A stretch of 64,000 nucleotides of DNA from Epiperipatus broadwayi (GCA_028023455.1 JAQFVV010006309.1:1444511-1508510), one strand, 5' to 3'; positions 1 through 12,449 are shown, numbered from the stretch's first letter. Notes: generated by a model not told the origin, from the sequence alone. Numbers and translations are program-made.

Positions 1-173
1 AGAAATAATTATCTGACTCTTTACACCATACTGTATTGAAGTTTTAAGTGGCAAAATGTTGACAAGATATATGTGTAAAGTGAGTTGGAATTAGGTAATG
101 CGTCAAGTAACGTACTGTTCGTAACATTCCACGAGACAAACAATATTCTACCATCTGTTTATTTTTGAAGTAA

Positions 174-1045
174 AAAATAGTGGTAACACAAAAATATCCA
201 GTAAAAAAGTACAATTCTACCCTCTTTTTTTAAATTTCATAAAAAGCATATATTATAAACATGGTTAATAAGTAAAGAAGACATTTTATATATATATTTG
301 TTGTTGTTTAAAAAACTTTTACTTTCTTTCTTTTCTCTGACTACTGATTTTTAAACCAAATAATTTTTTTAAAAAAAAAACATGAATGAAATTATACTTT
401 GTTGAATATATTTTATGTTTATTGTTATCATTTATTTTATATATGTTACTAAAAAAAAATATTTACTAGAATACGATTTTGATATTTTTTATTTTACCAT
501 TACAGACAACAGAACCCTAATCCTAAATCTAACTCTAAAACTAACCCTAACCCTAAAACTAACACTAACCCTAAAACTAATCCTAACCCTAAACCTAACC
601 CTAAAACTAACCCTAACCCTAACAACTTTTACTTTTTGTTGTCATTCTATTTGAATTAAAAAATAGCAGTAAGATGATACTAATATCTGTTTCTCTGTAA
701 AAATTAAAATGTAAAATGAAGACTAAGAAAGTAAAAAATAGCAGTAACACAATAATATCTGTTCCTCTGTAAAAATTAAAATTTAAAAGGAAGACTAAGA
801 AATTTTACTTTTTATTCCGATTATGAGTTTTTAAACAACAACAACAAAAAAAAGGCGTAACCCCACTAAAAAAATATCCGATAGAAAATTGTTTTTTCTA
901 ATAAAGCAAAATAAAAAACACGAATTAAATTGTAATTTGTTGATTTTATTTTACATTTATTGTTATCATTTAATTTGTATATGTTAATAAAAAAAATATT
1001 TAAAAAACACGATTTTGTTTTTTATTTTATTTTCACATTACAAAA
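174..1045. repeat. Degenerate local duplication flanking a telomere-like array
   Basis: Two AT-rich blocks, about 385-510 and about 918-1045, share an ordered series of motifs: a gaatgaaatt/gaattaaatt start, a tttattgttatcattta core, then an A-run followed by an acgattttg stretch. Between them lie two adjacent ~72-bp direct repeats (about 659-733 and 734-803), both beginning aaaaaatagcagtaa and ending in gaagactaagaaa; a third partial copy begins near 174. The block appears to have grown by local duplication around the telomere-like repeats. No coding potential is evident. Confidence 0.7.
511..632 (-). repeat. Interstitial telomere-like (TTAGGG)n degenerate array
   Basis: About 120 bp of CCCTAA-type hexamers on the plus strand (TTAGGG on the minus strand), interleaved with variants such as CCTAAAACTAA and CTAACACTAA. 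TTAGGG is the usual metazoan telomere repeat outside most arthropods and nematodes. The degeneracy and the unique AT-rich sequence on both sides point to an interstitial array rather than a chromosome end. A diverged CTAACC-like microsatellite unrelated to telomeres is the alternative. Confidence 0.75.
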
Positions 1046-1790
1046 AACACATCAAAATGATTAAAATCAATGGCCTGGGAATGTTCATATTTTATAGTTT
1101 TAGCCTGATAATGGCACCATCGAGCGGCATCTTTGTCCATAATACTAGCATCAAAATTACTAACAATATTATCAATTCTTACCATTTCTTTTTGATCTTG
1201 TAACTAAGTAATAATACAAATCAGTAAAGAACTGTGAATTCCATAAGAAGCTAATATAGAATATATATTAAATACAAACAAATGCTTTGGTAAGATCAAA
1301 ATGTATACCAATAGTATATTGAGTGATTTCCAAAGACTCAGCAATAAAACATATGTTTATTAAGCACATCAAAGTACCTCCATCTTGTAAAAAACAAATT
1401 GTTTATCATGAAAATATGTTATTAATAGATAAATAAAGTAATAACCTGGATTTAAATTCAAGCAATTTGAAAAAAAAAACCAGAAATAATCACTATAGGT
1501 CTATAATATTGGAATGTTAAATTTCAATAACTTTGGAAGACAATCTGCAAAACATGATAGGTTAATTAAATATAAGTCATAGTGTTTTACAATAAGAAGT
1601 TATGGTTAGATCAAGCCCCATCAAACTAATGTTTTGCAAGCTAAAAATTAGGTTTGTCTTCTTATCATTATTAACAGGCAATAATATTAATTTCAAAAAT
1701 ATATTTAGTTAAAAATTTAAAAAAGAAAATATAATATTATAAAAAAATAATAAAACAATTATTACAATTTTATTGTAAAAGAGTCATAAT
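1046..1790. other. AT-rich stretch without recognised feature
   Basis: Non-coding, CpG-poor sequence with A/T runs. Near 1770 a TTTTATT reads as AATAAAA on the minus strand, a possible polyadenylation signal for the candidate exon at 1791-1978. Nothing else is recognised. Confidence 0.5.
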
Positions 1791-1978
1791 TTTTTTTTAA
1801 AACTATAATGTTTTTTTTTTTGGTTTTGGTATCTTTCAGGTTCAGCACCCAGAAATAACAAAATTATAATCAACTTCATTCTAATGTAAAAGTAGCACAA
1901 TAAAGAGTTAAAGGATTCTAAATCAATTTCAAGCCTAGATAATTTGGCCTTCAAATATGCTTTGAGCTCCTGAATAGC
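1791..1978 (-). CDS. Candidate terminal coding exon (coiled-coil-like), unknown gene
   Basis: On the minus strand a pyrimidine-rich acceptor (tttatttttttccag, near 1979-1993) is followed by an open frame of about 60 codons to a TGA. It opens with a charged helical stretch, IQELKAYLKAKLSRLEIDLE, which looks like coiled coil, then becomes hydrophobic and Lys-rich, so the true coding end may be earlier. AATAAA lies just past the stop in the same orientation. An upstream minus-strand candidate exon (3424-3597) ends in phase 1 and this one starts by needing two bases, giving an Ala codon (G+CT) across the junction. The product is not recognised. Chance alignment of splice-like signals in AT-rich DNA remains a real alternative. 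Confidence 0.3.
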
Positions 1979-3423
1979 TGGAAAAAAATAAAGATCAGAA
2001 CTTCATGCATCATTTATACTTATTTTCTATTACATTATATAATGTATCGGTCTGCCAACGATACCTATAGCCTGGGTTCAATTCTTAAATATCTTGAATT
2101 TTTTCACTGTCTAATTGTTAGCCATTTTATACTCAATCTCCCTATTCTAAAAAATAGGTGCCTAACTATTTATATTAAGAGAGTAAAATAAGAATGAAAA
2201 AAATGCCCAAAGTGTTCTCTATCATACAATTAACAATTTGAGTGAAAATGCTCTTTTTTACTTTTTTGAGTTGTCAAAGGAAATTATTTATGCAATGTAC
2301 TATTTAAAAACTATTTTACCTACTTGCTGCTGATAGAATGTTGAATTGTATTATTTGTGCATTTCTACATGTATTTAATTCTTTTTTTAGCACAGATTTT
2401 TGTATAATTAATTTATAAATGTATGGTGGATTAATGATAAAACAGTATATAAAAGTTAATTATATATCAGATCCTGGTTTTAATAAAGTGTCATTTTATA
2501 AGATATCCTCAAGTTGATAAATATATTATAACCAGTTCTTTATAAAGTGCTGCATGTTTTTCTCAAGATTTTAAAAACTAAAAATAGTTGATGTGGAAAA
2601 ATTATTGACTGGTATTGTTTTTTGATATTTAGAAAAGATTTATGTGTTTATAAGGTTATATTCAATATGATGTTTTCCAACAGAGTCATTATGAAGAAAA
2701 TATTACTCATAAGCTTTTAGTTTATAGGTGAAATGTGTTTACAAGAATATATGATTATGATCACAGTGGTGCTAACAGTGCTGGTGATCTTAGATTTATA
2801 AGTGAAACATACATCTGAAAAGAATTTATGAGAATTTGTATATTGATTCTGATGATGAGTCCAGAGTTTACAGATGAAATGTGTTTAGAAAGATCTTATG
2901 GTCATTTATATAATGTTGTAATTGTTTTATAACAAGGGCTTAAAATTCAATTTTATTTATGTATTATTTGAAGATATATTTTTTTTATTCCAACTATTTA
3001 TAGTTGGTTATTAACAGGGTTTGATATAGTAGTAGAATGAAAGATTGGGACTCAAAGTTCACAAACTGGATTTTAGTTTGGTCACTTTGCTATTCTCAAG
3101 CAAATAAACTATTCAATTTTTTTAATCAGTGAAGATCACTTTTATTGGATAAAAAATTATGGTGATATTTAAAATGGAAATAGCTTTCAAGACTATTGCA
3201 TTATTATTATAGATACAATGTGATTCACTGAAGCTAACATATTTTAGTTTTAAATATTTGCCACAAATACTGTAATGATCCTAACTTTACATAAATATCC
3301 AAATGGAATGTTATCATTGATCATTATGCTGTTGATGAGATAGGGGCTTTTATATAAAAAATACAGAAATCCAGCAACATTTTCGGTGGGTATGGGAACT
3401 ATCATGATGTAAACCTGTTTTAT
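1979..3423. other. Probable intron or intergenic AT-rich DNA
   Basis: CpG-poor, low-complexity sequence. A short box-B-like segment (ggttcaattc near 2079) might be an old tRNA-derived SINE tail, but no box A partner is convincing. If the two candidate minus-strand exons are real, this is the intron between them. Confidence 0.4.
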
Positions 3424-3597
3424 TTTTGGATTTTATGATGTCATAATATGCCACTCCTGCTCTATAATTTTTTAATAGCATATAAGCAAAAAGTAAAACT
3501 AGCTTAGGAGCAAACTTTTTTCCAGATGTATATAAATCAATTGCCAAGTGGTAAGAGTTTTTATAGCTTTTATTTTTATAATATTTCTGTTTAATAA
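3424..3597 (-). CDS. Candidate internal coding exon (TPR-like), unknown gene
   Basis: The minus-strand frame across about 3597-3424 encodes a well-formed helical hairpin: AIDLYTSGKKFAPK, then LVLLFAYMLLKN, then YRAGVAYYDIIKS. The spacing of the Leu/Ala/Tyr positions resembles a tetratricopeptide repeat (known family pattern). A possible acceptor (attattaaacag) precedes the AAA TAT TAT codons, and a possible donor (ACAG followed by gtttac) follows at about 3423. The donor is phase 1, matching the candidate exon at 1791-1978. The open frame itself extends further on both sides, so the exon limits are inferred. No specific gene is recognised. A decayed retrocopy is the alternative. Confidence 0.3.
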
Positions 3598-4870
3598 TAA
3601 TAAGATACATTTGTACTAACCAACAAATTGGACAGCTTGATGAATGGAGTAAGAACCAGCTACCATAAAAAGAAAAATACGAGAAAGAAAGAGATTTACT
3701 TAAACAATTTTCAAGTTTCACAAAAATTTAAATCTAAGATCATGAATTTGGAAGTTCAATGTGATTAACACTATCTCATGAAGTTTTTTTATTATAATAA
3801 TTTAAACACGCACGCATCCAGCCACACACATAAAGCAGATTGATTTAAGTATGAAATATTAAGAAATTATAAAGTTAATGCATCATTAAGTAAATGTATT
3901 CAAAGAATAATAAAATATTAGATATATCCAAACACAGACACACACATTTTGGTAAATTTAAATAGCTTTTTATTTCAATAAAATGAGTCAAAATGTTGTT
4001 TTTTATTTTTTTAAAAAAAACCCGTCTCCAATAGAAGGGTAGCAATAAATTCCTTTCAAATATAACCAGCTTTAATTTGTAAGTATAGATTTTATCACAT
4101 CCAATCTGAAATATTAAATATATAAGATCAAAAGCTTTAAAATTATGACATTAGTACTAATTTATGGTCATAATTTTTAGAAGTTTTGTATAAATCAAGT
4201 TGGCTGTAAATTATACAAACACATATATTATTATATAATATTTTGAACTCAAATATTGTTAACCGAGTCATTAAAGTTGTTTAAGAATAAACCAAGATAT
4301 AATTATAGTAACATTATGCTAAGAGTTTACAATATGTTTCTGGAAAAACATTCTAAGAGGATAACCCAATTAACGTGGACAAGGCAAACATTTCAGCAAA
4401 ATCATTTTTAAGCAAGATATTATTAAAAAATATATATAAAAAGGGCTTGAAAAAAAATAAATAAATATGAGTTGCTTTATTATAACAGGAATATTAAAGG
4501 TACAATGACAGTTTACTTTAAAAATCTAGCTGGACTAGAGATACATTTCCCATCTCATTAGCATCAATTAAATGGAGTAAATCTAACTAAATATTAAGCT
4601 AGTTCAGCTGAAAATCAGTGTAGGTTGTATTGTTAACTTATAACTCTAGTTTAGTCTGCAGTTTTAACTAAGGCATTGCTAAAGTTACTTGTTACAGTTC
4701 TATAAGAGGATTAGAGTTGTCTAATATTATAGAAATATTTGGCCTGACGTAAAAGTTATATCCATAGCTGCCAAAACTTTCATGACTTAGTAAATATTAT
4801 AAGTTGTAGTAAAACTACACATTTATTCTCATTACTCAAGTCAATTGAAAAAAGCTATTTGCCAACTTTG
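3598..4870. other. AT-rich stretch without recognised feature
   Basis: Non-coding, CpG-poor sequence with short (CA)n patches near 3810 and 3935. No mobile-element signature is recognised. Confidence 0.5.
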
Positions 4871-5353
4871 TTTAAGATCTACAAATCAAGTAAATCACAG
4901 AATATGCCTATAAAACATAAAAGAAATTTTCTTACTATGGGAAAGAAGAACATTTAAGTTCATATTCATTTACAGAGATACCATAAAAGGCTTAATAAAA
5001 TCATTATTCAGCCTTATAAACAATCCATTTATTTTTCTTATTTCATTGGTTCTGTGTTTTTTTTATGTGTCATAGCATCAGCTGGGAAGCAAACCCACTA
5101 ACCCAGGATAACTGCTTGTAAGGCAGATATGCTGACCTCTTGACCACCAATGCTTGACTCGTTGGTTCTGTGTTTAAGACTACAAATCAAGTAAAACTAG
5201 AATATGTCTATAAAACATGAAAGAAATGTTCTTACTCTGAGAAAGAAGACACTTTAAGTTCATATTCATTTACAGAGATACCATAAAGGCATTAATAAAA
5301 TCATTATTTAGCCTTATAAACAGTACATTTATTTTTCTTATTTTATTGGTTCA
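4871..5353. repeat. ~300-bp-period tandem duplication interrupted by a SINE
   Basis: The segment 4871-5059 recurs at 5172-5353: both run tttaaga(t)ctacaaatcaag, a cttactNTG(a/g)GAAAGAAGA block, ttaagttcatattcattt, agagataccataaa, then ttattggttc. Similarity is high, with a few percent of differences. The SINE at 5060-5161 sits at the junction between units. Confidence 0.85.
5060..5161 (-). mobile_element. tRNA-derived SINE, copy 1, with target-site duplication
   Basis: Minus-strand copy of the SINE family also found at 23966-24072 and 50592-50708. In reverse complement it has a diverged box A region, a cttacaagcag core, a box-B-like gggtttgcttccc, and the family 3' end gatgctatgacacat followed by an A-run. 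Flanking 14-bp direct repeats ttggttctgtgttt (5046-5059 and 5162-5175) are the target-site duplication expected from LINE-machinery retroposition. This is the most diverged of the three copies. Confidence 0.85.
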
Positions 5354-8300
5354 AGCTTATATAATTTTTGTAAATTTTATTTTCACATGTTAAAAATATA
5401 TTTAGTAAGAAAAAATCTAGGGTTCATTAATTATTATTATTATTTTTGGAATATTTAAAATCTTAATATACAATTATCAATTATAACTAAAAGATATTAC
5501 ACAATATAATTTTATGTTTAAGAATGGGGAACAAAATAATATTTTAATATATTCAGCTTCTGATTACTATTCTGTTTTAATACATTTTTTTTTTTTTATA
5601 ATTTTTGACTGTGGAATTTTTAATATGTATTTGCTATTGTTATATGTTAGCTTAATAAAGCAGTTGTTAAATTTAAAACTGGCTTATTTCTATTTAATTC
5701 TCAGTCTCATATTCCTTAATGATTTGGTTATTAAATTAGCTTAAAAAGTTTTTGTGACATCATATTTAAAGTTTTTTCTTCAGTAAATGTGGAATCAGTG
5801 TTAAATGGCTTAAAGTTAATAAAACCTGAGAGGAATTTAAACCCCAATCTGCACTGGTAACCCTTTAAACTGATGAGATTATCATCAAGATTAAAATAGA
5901 TTGAAAAAACTAAAACTATCATTGACAGATCTCTTTTCAATATTATTTTTATTTTACTTTGTTTTTTTTTTTTTTGAGAATTGGAGAGGATCAGAAAATA
6001 TAACTTCTGCTTTGTAAAACTATTTAAGTGTGAAAAGTATTTGGTTTGATCATAATCCCAAATGAAGATTTATGTTGATATATGTACTGTTATTAAAGTT
6101 GGTCAGCGTATATATAATTAAAACATATATTATCATTTGTTATTGTGGCTACAATAACATATCCACCTAAAGTCAAAAGACGAGTTTATATTTTGCTTAA
6201 TTACATTTTATTTTTACAATGCTCATTTCCTTGAATTCATTGCTGTGTCATTACAATATAAATATATGAATTTTTAAATATTTAGTTATACCATTGCAAC
6301 TTCTAGGAACTTGTTTACAATTGTTTAGCAATAACTATAAAAAGTGGATTAAAAATTTATACATATGTAACCAAATTTTTTTTAGAATTTACAGTAAATA
6401 AATAAAATAATCAAATAGTTTATTGTTTGGGTGTTCATAAGATGTTGCAGCATCAAAACGCACACAGGTGAGTTGTATTCCATGGACCTGGATATTCAGA
6501 ATCTGCAATTTTGCCTCTTCATCAAATAATACAGGGCAATTTTATATGCATTATTCAAAGTGAAATCTATCATAATATAAACTATCTCTTAATATAAAAA
6601 TCTAAAATCATCCTCTCTCATTATACGTATATTTCAAGAAAAATTGTTTATTATTAGGTAAGTAAAGAATTGAAACACCTAAATCTCTATACTAAAATTG
6701 ACAGTCCAATTTATACATAAGTATTGTGATTGCAACTTACTTGACTTTAAAGCTTGAATTTATTCACCATCAAACCTACATATATATGATGTTTAATTTA
6801 TCAATGTAACACTATACACACACACATTATATAAGATGAGTCTCATTTATATTATAACACTGAACAGAATGAAAAATCACAACATAAGGAATATATTTAA
6901 AATAATTAACATTTTTATCTTAGTCACAACATATTACTTACATATAAATCAGACTATAACTGGTATGGAAAATTTTTGAAATGCATATTATAGTGAGAAT
7001 GGGTATTTTGCAAGTGAAATAACTTATGATATAATACATGTCAACTTGAGGAATGCATTGTAAAACCAGAAGTGTGCTTGATTCAAATATTTTCTTCATA
7101 CAGTAATCAATTATTATATATATTTCTTATACTGTAATATTTACTGTTTCATTGAAGTATTCAGTGCAGATGTAAATTACCTATAACTTATGTGATGTGT
7201 ATATGATATTTATTAATAGATTATATATGTTTGTGGAATTTATTCAACCATTAAAACAAGCAAGTCATATTTGTTTATAAATTAGACTATCAATACTAGT
7301 GGATCACATCTTTTAAGCCTCCATTTCATTTGATAATAAAAGGGTTTTCTTGAAATTTATATATAGTAAGAAAGGGTAGTCAGATATTTTTTTTTACTGA
7401 GAAATAGTTCAAAATGTATTAGATTTCATTTTACAAAAAATGGTGTAAAATTTGAAATTTGATTAACTATATATATTTCTTAAACATAATACACAATTAT
7501 TAGGACATTATATTGCTTATATAAGATTTAAAACACTCAACTGTATTTTAATATGCTTTCTCTTCCACTGTGCATTTATTGCAATTCAACAACCTTATTG
7601 AATTCTCTATATGCCTTGAAGACCTTCAAACCTTAATATGTGCAACAAAGTAAACTAAAAGTCTATGTACTATTTATTTCCATACATTTTAAAAATGATA
7701 AAGTGCAGGTTTTATTCTAGCAACATTTACAATGAGCTGAAGCACTTTAAATTCTTGGATTATTTCTAGCTTTTGCTTTTATAAATGAAACTTAAAAATA
7801 TAATCTGTCAATAAATGCACCTAACAATTGCCTATAACTTCATTTTACTTTTAAATCTAAAAATCTGATATTTCAAGATACCCTAAAGTTTTGAACCCAG
7901 GCTAATCTGATTGAACAGTTTTATAAATCTGACACCAGATGAGTAATTACATATTTTAATACATCTTAAGTTCTTTATTAACTGTTATGTTTGAATTCAA
8001 AACCAATGATTTTTATCTAATTAAGCATGGAAAAGCAACTAATATTATTTATCAATATTATTAATACCACAAGCTCAAATGTGTAGGATTTGACTTTTAA
8101 TTTTTGGAAAAAAGATTTAATGACAATTGTACATAAATACATAGTATAGTAGGTATTATATTCCAAACCTCATTAATATTCACAAAAGCCAAAAAATATT
8201 TAGGAAATGAAAATGTAAATTGACTACTATCTCATAATCATTAATTATTCATGCTTACTATAGTTGGCACTATAGTAGATAACTGAACTTATCTATCATT

Positions 8301-8654
8301 ATGTAAACTAAAAAAACGAGACATTTTTAGTTAATAATCTTACTTAAAGTTTGCTTGTAGTATATATAAATGTGCATGTGATAGCAATGCATAAGGAAAA
8401 TTTGTAATAATAATTTTTTGTTATAATTTGCTTGAAATATAATCATGAGTAACTAAGTTTGACATCTTAGATTAAATAAATAACTTCATTTGCTTGTCAT
8501 ATTTCATTCGAAATAGAGCAAGAAAACTTTAAAATGTAATAAAATACATAATGAAATGAATTTCTCTTATTGAAAATTCAGTTTGGAAATAAAGTTAAAA
8601 AACATTTTTGAATGTTAATGCTTTGATATTGTTTTCATTTATTGTATTTATATA
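5354..8654. other. AT-rich stretch without recognised feature
   Basis: About 3.3 kb of CpG-poor sequence with long A/T runs. Small open frames at 5514-5744 (plus) and 5731-5940 (minus) are AT-driven and do not look like exons. No terminal repeats or tRNA-like promoters are recognised. Confidence 0.5.
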
Positions 8655-8655
8655 G

Positions 8656-8673
8656 ATGATGATGATGATGATG

Positions 8674-8706
<33 letters not shown>
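8656..8706. repeat. (GAT)n/(ATT)n compound microsatellite
   Basis: Six GAT units passing directly into about ten ATT units. The GAT-to-ATT transition within one array suggests a point-mutated trinucleotide tract. Confidence 0.95.
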
Positions 8707-8707
<1 letters not shown>

Positions 8708-8812
8708 CTGCATAAATATTATATCTTGTAATGGAGAGGAAAGTATTCATTTATTATTATTAACACTCACAAAAGCATATGCACACTTAGCTTGAAAGGT
8801 TGATATTTGAAT

Positions 8813-8917
<105 letters not shown>

Positions 8918-9718
8918 GCAATTGCATTTTTAAAAAATCCTTTTTTATAAAATGAATATTATTTTAGAAATGAAATATTCAGAAATCACAAAACATAAAA
9001 AGTTTGATTTTCAAAATCTGCATTCTCAAAATCACATTTACTTTTAGGTCAAATATAAAAATTTTAACTAATCAAGCTTATAAGTTTATAGGCCTTCTAA
9101 ATTACTTTAAAAATATTCCACAAAATATAATTAGATATTAATATTATAATACTGATTTGAATACAAAACTTATGCATGAAAAAAAAACTGACTTGACAAT
9201 TTTTTGTACAATTAAATGCATTTGCAGTATAATTCAGCAGATGAAATATATTATAGTTATATAAAATATTTTGCCCTTTTAAAAACAACTTCACAACTTA
9301 TATTCATTTATATTTATTTAACTCAAATGTATTTTTTTACTTAAATGCCTTTATTGATATTGGGAAATTGATGTGTTTGTTAACTTTAGATCTGTTTCAA
9401 GTAAGAATGAAATTTTAAAATCAAAGTTTAATATATTTAAATTCAATAAAATTGCTTGAAAATTGATATGTAACTAAGATACGCCAGCCTAATTCATTTT
9501 AAATTTTTATTTTCTCAGTAAGTTAACTAGTTTCATAAATATGTAACTGAAGGCAGAGATTTTTAAAAATATTTAATAATTTCATATATCATAGCTAACA
9601 ATTATTATTAAAACTTTGATGTTTTAAATAAGTAACTCTAGAGGGCAGCATAAATATTTTTTTAAAAATTAATAACATATTTTGAATATTTTAAATCCTT
9701 AATGTATGTATCATATTT
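8918..9718. other. AT-rich stretch without recognised feature
   Basis: Non-coding and CpG-poor. The minus-strand open frame near 9097-9294 is composition-driven. Confidence 0.5.
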
Positions 9719-10042
9719 AGTATGTGTACATAATTATAAACTTATAATAAGTCAGTAACTATAAGTTTTTTATTTAAAATTGTTTGATAGTTTTTATTTT
9801 AATTTTAAAACAATTGTTTTTTTTAAAAAAGCTAAACTAGAAAACTTGCATTATTTAAAATGATTGCAAAAAATTAAAAAAGAAAATTAACCATAAATAC
9901 TTAAAATAATGATTGTGAATTTTCTTCTTTAATATTTTTTAAAAACAACTATTTTAAAATAAAAATAAAAACTATCAAATAATTTTAAATAGAAAACTTA
10001 GTTACTTATTTTTTATACATATATAATTATGTACACATACTA
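9719..10042. repeat. Long imperfect palindrome (foldback/MITE-like), 324 bp
   Basis: The left arm, about 9719-9832, begins agtatgtgtacataattat. The right arm, about 9929-10042, is its reverse complement, ending ataattatgtacacatac. Shared internal motifs include atttaaaattgtttgatag and tttttattttaattttaaaa. The loop is about 95 bp. Part of the right end (gtacacatacta plus an aaatatctaatga motif) recurs as a direct repeat at about 10161-10240. There is no transposase. Confidence 0.8.
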
Positions 10043-10385
10043 CATTAACTTACTGCAAAAATATCTAATGACTTATATACATTATATATGTGATATTGAA
10101 TTTAAAGTAAAATATTTATATTAAGTGAAATTCATTTACATAACTACATGTGTATTATTGTGTACACATACTAAATATATATATATATATATAAGGTGTA
10201 TACATTTTAACTTATAGCAGAAATATCTAATGATATATATATAAATAAATTAGTTTTGGGGGTTAAACAGTGTTAGTATACCATTTAACTCCAAAACTAT
10301 TTTATTTACATTGTATAATCATGAAAACATTAAAAATATATACATAATATTTAAATACATATATACTGTCTATACCAAAATTTAT

Positions 10386-10667
10386 GTAATTATAAGGAAC
10401 CTGAACTCAGACTGTTAAACTCCCTATAGCTATCCAATCCATCTTATACCACTGATACCTATTACCACATACATGTGAAAAAGATAAATGATCTTTAATG
10501 TATGTATTTCATGCTAAACCAACTGATGAGTGCTGGATCAGCTCAAAATACATACATTGGAGATTATTTATCTTTTTTGCATGTATGTGGTAATAGATAT
10601 CAGTTGTATAAGATGGATTGGATAGCTGTGGGGAGTTTGAAAGTCTGAGTTCAGGCCCCTTGTAATA
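10386..10667. mobile_element. Palindromic element with box-B-like arms (family P), copy 1
   Basis: The arms pair almost completely: left starts aaggaacctgaactcagac, right ends gtctgagttcaggcccctt. Both contain ccaatccatcttatac/gtataagatggattgg and the aatgtatgtattt/aaatacatacatt pair next to a ~25-base loop. Each arm end carries gaaagtctgagttc-like sequence resembling a Pol III internal box B. Related sequences lie at 40451-40594 and 49970-50090. There is no coding capacity. It could be a SINE-derived inverted dimer or a foldback DNA transposon. Confidence 0.8.
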
Positions 10668-10759
10668 TATATATATATCAACTATAAGTATACAGTGAAT
10701 GTAAAGAACAGTATAGTTTTATATTTTCATTTACCATGCCAATACTAAAAACTTAAAAA

Positions 10760-11069
10760 TAGTAGAGATAATTTTTATATGTTAAATACTTTTAATGACT
10801 GTGCACTAAAAAGAAATAAAATAGTTTCTTAACCACGACTAAAGTTTTTAGATTTATCTTGAAATAAAAGCATGGGGGGGGGGGGCAGAAATTAATTATG
10901 ACAACCCCTATTTTTTATATCAAGGAATTGATTTAATTAATTTCTGTATCCCCCCATGTTTTTATTTCAAGCTAAATCTAATAACTCTAATTGTGATTGA
11001 AATAATTCATTTATATCTTTTTAGTGCACAGTCAATAAAAGTATTTAATATAAAAAAATTTCTATTATT
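10760..11069. mobile_element. Palindromic MITE-like element, ~310 bp
   Basis: Inverted arms run from about 10760 and up to about 11069. Left arm: ttaaatacttttaatgactg, tgcactaaaaagaaat, cttgaaataaaagcatggggg. Right arm: ccccccatgtttttatttcaag, atctttttagtgcacagtca, aaaagtatttaa. A G12 run in the left arm faces C6 in the right, so the homopolymer has expanded on one side only. The termini are vague, with no clear target duplication and no ORF. Confidence 0.8.
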
Positions 11070-12374
11070 ATTACTCAAGTATAAATTCTACATATTTTGT
11101 CAAATAACAGAAAACATATTTATATTAATTTTTTTAAAAGTATGGTTGACACGGAGATGTAATTCATGTTAAAATGCAACTTAAAAAATTATTTAATTTT
11201 GTTTAAAATTTAATGTCATATGTTCAAAGAAATAATGCTGATGTATGCGTTATGTTATTTAAAATATATATATATATAATACTTATATACATCACTTAAA
11301 ATAAACTAATTCAGAAAACAAATGTTTACATAAATACAAGAGTAAAGGGTTTAAAATTTCCCAGTCAGTTTCATGTTTGCTACATTAAATCTTAAATACA
11401 AAAAAAAAAAATCCATATAATTTTAAAGATATCATTTATTGACAGCATAGCTATACTGTGAACATTTTTAGTATTTTTTTTTTTTTAGTGAGATTTGGAT
11501 ACTTTTTACATAATATTTTTCAATTCCTTTTTAATTTTAGATATAAAAAAGTTGATTATTTAGAATGTTTTATACCAGATTTTTAATTGGAGATTATGTG
11601 GCCATATTTTATTTCAAGTCAATTGCCATTATCTTATTTTTTGTAGACTAAATTTAACATAAATGATATTATACCTTTCTATTCATGTGTCATGCATAAT
11701 TAATGATAAATGAAGCCAGATAATAGTGGTTTTAAAAGCAAATACATCACTAATGCTTGAAGTTAAAAAATGTATATTTATTGAAATAAATAAATGATTG
11801 AATAATTTAGTAAAATCAGTTTTATATACTGAATTAAATCTATGAAAAACTAATTAGATAAAAATAGTATACTCACTTTTTTAAAATTATCCATGAAGAT
11901 ATCAAAGGTTACAATTGATCTAAGGTAATAATTTACAGAATTAACATTATTTTATAAAGGTTGTCTTATAAAAAGAACCAGAACAAAAGTAGCTGGCTTT
12001 CCTAGGTATAGAAAACTCAAGTAACTTTCAATTAACTCAAAAATATGTTTGTGGAAGAAGTACTTTATAGATGTACATTAAGTGCATAGGAAAATAAGAA
12101 ATAATATAAGTGGGAATAAAGTTAACAATTTAGCCTAATGAAAATGATAAATCCAAAGAAAATAATTAATTAACTTTGGTAACTTCAAGATATCAAAACT
12201 TCTAGGCAATTGCCCAGTTTGTCTAATTTAAAGCCAGTTTTTGTTATAAAAGGGCTTTTACATTTTATTTATCTTTGTATACATTTAAAATAAGACCAGG
12301 ATGAAAATGACTTTGTGAATTGCAGATGCAGAGTCCTTCTTTTATAATATGGGTTAGCTTATCCTTTAACTAAT

Positions 12375-12378
<4 letters not shown>
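11070..12378. other. AT-rich stretch without recognised feature
   Basis: Non-coding, with scattered (AT)n and no recognised element. Confidence 0.5.

Positions 12379-12447
<69 letters not shown>
12379..12447. repeat. (TA)n microsatellite
   Basis: About 34 uninterrupted AT dinucleotides, able to form a perfect cruciform. Confidence 0.97.

Positions 12448-12449
<2 letters not shown>

Noticed and set aside
511-632. True chromosome end
   Set aside because: The array is short, degenerate and flanked on both sides by non-telomeric DNA.
415-654. 79-codon plus-strand frame with Leu-Thr repeats
   Set aside because: It translates the telomere-like array; the periodic LTLKLTL pattern is a repeat artefact.
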